DNA of 64,000 nucleotides from Lineus longissimus. Its lineage: Eukaryota; Nemertea; Pilidiophora; Heteronemertea; Lineidae. Below, piece after piece: positions 61,876 through 64,000 of the stretch. A program made the position numbers and the translations under genes. Location: the NCBI RefSeq assembly GCF_910592395.1, contig NC_088319.1:7442001-7506000 (forward strand). Reading direction: 5' to 3'. Within the stretch, counting starts at the first letter, position 1; the number at the start of each line of letters is the position of its first letter. Below the pieces are notes generated by a model. The model ran no database searches. It had not been told where the DNA came from and worked only from the letters and a program-made list of their open reading frames with translations.

Positions 61876-64000
61876 TAGTCCTCAATCCTGGGACTTGATG
61901 AAGTGTCATCATTAAATTGCGTCACCATTGTCTCTTTAATGCACCTTAAGCATGAAAAAAGGTCACTGCTTTAAGTTCAGATATGATCTACTCAGCTAGG
62001 CCTGAATGTACCTCAAAGTTGTCCTTCGTCCCAGGTTTTGATGTATTCGAGCATGTCACCACATGCATATTCATTCCATGATGGATGATTTACCCGTATA
62101 GACTGTGTACGTGTTGTGAATAGCCAGGAATTTTAGTTCCTTGAAAGCCATGCCGGTTCATCAAGAAATACAATCCTGGGTTCTCCCCGGGATCGAACCC
62201 GGGCCCAATTGCGTGGTAGCCAGCAGTGTTAACCACTAGGCTATGAGGCTCCTCATATCCCCGGTTTGAATGTATCAAGCATGTTATCACACAGTCATTC
62301 ATTAGTCCTCAATCCTGGGACTTGATGAAGTGTCATCATTAAATTGCGTCACCATTGTCTGTTTAATGCACCTTAAGCATGAAGAAAGGCCTGCTCTACT
62401 TAGCTAGGCCTAAATGTACCTCAAAGTTGTCCTTCGTCCCAGGTTTTGATGTATTCGAGCATGTCACCACATGCATATTCATTCCATGATGGATGATTTA
62501 CCCGTATAGACTGTGTACGTGTTGTGAATAGCCAGGAATTTTAGTTCCTTGAAAGCCACCCCTGTTCATCAAGAAATACAATCCTGGGTTCTCCCGGGGA
62601 TCGAAACCGGGCCCTATTGCGTGGTAGCCAGCAGTGTTAACCACTAGGCTATGAGGCTCCTCATGTCCCCGGTTTGAATGTTTCGAGCATGTTATCACAC
62701 AGTCATTCAATAGTCCTCAATCCTGGGACTTGATGAAGTGTCATCATTAAATTGCGTCACCATTGTCTGTTTAATGCACCTTGAGCATGAAAAAAGGTCA
62801 CTGCTTTAAAGTTCAGATATGCTCTACTCAGCTAGGCCTAAATGTACCTCAAAGTTGTCCTTCGTCCCAGGTTTTGATGTATTCGAGCATGTCACCACAT
62901 GCATATTCATTCCATGATGGATGATTTACCCGTATAGACTGTGTACGTGTTGTGAATAGCCAGGAATTTTAGTTCCTTGAAAGCCATGCCGGTTCATCAA
63001 GAAATACAATCCTGGGTTCTCCCCGGGATCGAAACCGGGCCCTATTGCGTGGTAGCCAGCAGTGTTAAAAGCATGTTATCACACAGTCATTCATTAGTCC
63101 TCAATCCTGGGACTTGATGAAGTGTCATCATTAAATTGCGTCACCATTGTCTGTTTAATGCACCTTAAGCATGAAGAAAGGCCTGCTCTACTCAGCTAGG
63201 CCTAAATGTACCTCAAAGTTGTCCTTCGTCCCAGGTTTTGATGTATTCGAGCATGTCACCACATGCATATTCATTCCATGATGGATGATTTACCCGTATA
63301 GACTGTGTACGTGTTGTGAATAGCCAGGAATTTTAGTTCCTTGAAAGCCATGCCGGTTCATCAAGAAATACAATCCTGGCTTCTCCCCGGGATCGAACCG
63401 GGCCCTATTGCGTGGCAGCCAGCAGTGTTAACCACTAGGCTATGAGGCTCCTCATGTCCCCGGTTTGAATGTATCGAGCATGTTATCACACAGTCATTCA
63501 TTAGTCCTCAATCCTGGGACTTGATGAAGTGTCATCATTAAATTGCGTCACCATTGTCTGTTTAATGCACCTTAAGCATGAAGAAAGGCCACTGCTTTGA
63601 TTTCAGATATGCTCTACTCAGCTAGGCCTAAATGTACCTCAAAGTTGTCCTTCGTCCCAGGTTTTGATATATTCGAGCATGTCACCACATGCATATTCAT
63701 TCCATGATGGATGATTTACCCGTATAGACTGTGTAGCCACCCCTGTTCATCAAGAAATACAATCCTGGGTTCTCCCCGGGATCGAAACCGGGCCCTATTG
63801 CGTGGTAGCCAGCAGTGTTAACCACTAGGCCATGAGGCTCCTCATGTCCCCGGTTTGAATGTATCAAGCATGTTATCACACAGTCATTCATTAGTCCTCA
63901 ATCCTGGGACTTGATGAAGTGTCATCATTAAATTGCGTCACCATTGTCTGTTTAATGCACCTTAAGCATGAAGAAAGGCCTGCTCTACTTAGCTAGGCCT
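61876..64000. repeat. HOR block 15, 8-unit type, truncated by window end
   Basis: Unit ends are 62302 (u1), 62710 (K), 63094 (u3), 63501 (u4) and 63891 (D), then 109 bases of the next unit. The presence of u4-D shows this is the start of an 8-unit block. Confidence 0.91.

Larger units (their letters stand above)
1..64000. repeat. Tandem satellite array of ~0.4 kb tRNA-containing units
   Basis: The same unit recurs head to tail, in one orientation, from the first base to the last, with no unique sequence between copies. Landmarks found in nearly every unit are, in plus-strand order: ccccggtttgaatg, aatcctgggacttgatgaag, aaattgcgtcaccattg, gctaggcct, caggttttgat, ccacatgcatattcatt, acccgtatagactgtgta, tcatcaagaaatacaatcc, then the reverse complement of a tRNA-like element ending at ctatgaggct. 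Units differ by a few substitutions and by a small set of recurring indels (12, about 20, 37 and 44 bp) that define the classes used here. Copies of one class are near-identical across tens of kilobases, so homogenisation is recent or continuing. The array runs off both ends, so its true length is unknown. Confidence 0.98.
20085..64000. repeat. Array domain 2: higher-order repeat, 3259 bp 8-mer and derivatives
   Basis: From about 20.5 kb the units fall into a longer repeating order. The full block is u1 (427), K (408), u3 (384), u4 (407), D (390), K (408), u7 (427), u8 (408), which sums to 3259 bp. Block ends lie at 20536, 23406, 26665, 29925, 33630, 36889, 40148, 43407, 46277, 49536, 52795, 55665, 57335, 60205 and 61875. 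Block lengths are 2870, 3259, 3260, 3705, 3259, 3259, 3259, 2870, 3259, 3259, 2870, 1670, 2870 and 1670 bp, followed by a partial block. The 2870 bp form has one 408 bp unit in place of u4+D; the 1670 bp form is u1-K-u7-u8. The nested periodicity resembles that of higher-order satellites such as primate alpha satellite, although the sequence is unrelated. Confidence 0.93.

Noticed and set aside
654-63891. About 110 small minus-strand open frames of 64-77 codons, and 61-codon plus-strand frames at 4964 and 6207, as protein genes
   Set aside because: They sit over the tRNA-like element or the satellite body. They are broken by 1, 12 and 37 bp indels in whole unit classes and often start at TTG, and no signal, membrane or domain pattern is recognisable. 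They follow from DNA repetition, not coding.
1-64000. CRISPR array
   Set aside because: Units are about 400 bp and repeated over their full length. There are no short repeats separated by unique spacers and no cas genes.
1-64000. Entamoeba-type tandem tRNA gene arrays
   Set aside because: Those arrays carry intact tRNA genes in AT-rich spacers with short tandem repeats. Here the tRNA-like elements are degenerate, and the spacers are moderate in G+C and lack microsatellites.
1-64000. rDNA, histone or LTR retroelement array
   Set aside because: No rRNA-like segments, no histone or polymerase reading frames and no long terminal repeats were seen. The unit is too short and non-coding.

Overview
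The whole 64 kb window is one uninterrupted tandem repeat array. I find no unique sequence and no credible protein-coding gene. About 155 complete head-to-tail copies of a unit of about 0.4 kb (mostly 384-428 bp) run edge to edge, and the array continues past both ends. It is broken only by a run of exactly 100 N (19985-20084), the usual placeholder for a scaffold gap of unknown size. Base composition is moderate, a little over 40 % G+C in the stretch I counted.

Each unit carries, on the minus strand, a degenerate tRNA-like element of about 71 bp. It has a recognisable A box, T arm and B box, and an anticodon loop like that of tRNA-Gly (GCC in one unit class, changed to ACC in the others). 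The acceptor, D and anticodon stems are broken, so these are tRNA relics, or the head of a tRNA-derived SINE, embedded in a satellite. They are not working tRNA genes. If a unit is taken to end at the last base of the motif gtcattcat (or gtcattcaa), the tRNA-like element always lies 122 to 52 bases before that end. All unit ends are listed in the features so that every copy can be located.

The window suggests a eukaryotic, probably animal, satellite array. The reasons are the internal RNA polymerase III-type boxes, the higher-order repeat structure and the scaffold-style gap. The species cannot be read from the sequence.

Unit classes: K (408 bp, altered B box, followed by L); L (428 or 427 bp, carries a 20 bp segment and a T6 run on the minus strand); S' (407 bp, GCC anticodon loop); S'' (395 bp, S' with a 12 bp deletion); D (390 bp, 37 bp deletion); u3 (384 bp, 44 bp deletion that removes the tRNA 5' half); u1 (427 bp, an L variant); u8 (a 408 bp K-like unit).

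Layout: domain 1 (1-19984) is mostly an 836 bp K-L dimer repeat interrupted by S'-D or S''-D pairs. Domain 2 (20085-64000) is a longer higher-order repeat: an 8-unit 3259 bp block (u1-K-u3-u4-D-K-u7-u8) with 7-unit (2870 bp), 4-unit (1670 bp) and 9-unit (3705 bp) derivatives. Diagnostic single-base variants travel with particular block types, so whole blocks, not single units, have been amplified. Nothing acts as a pathway or operon. The only plausible activity is small Pol III transcripts running right to left, or TFIIIC binding, and both are inference.
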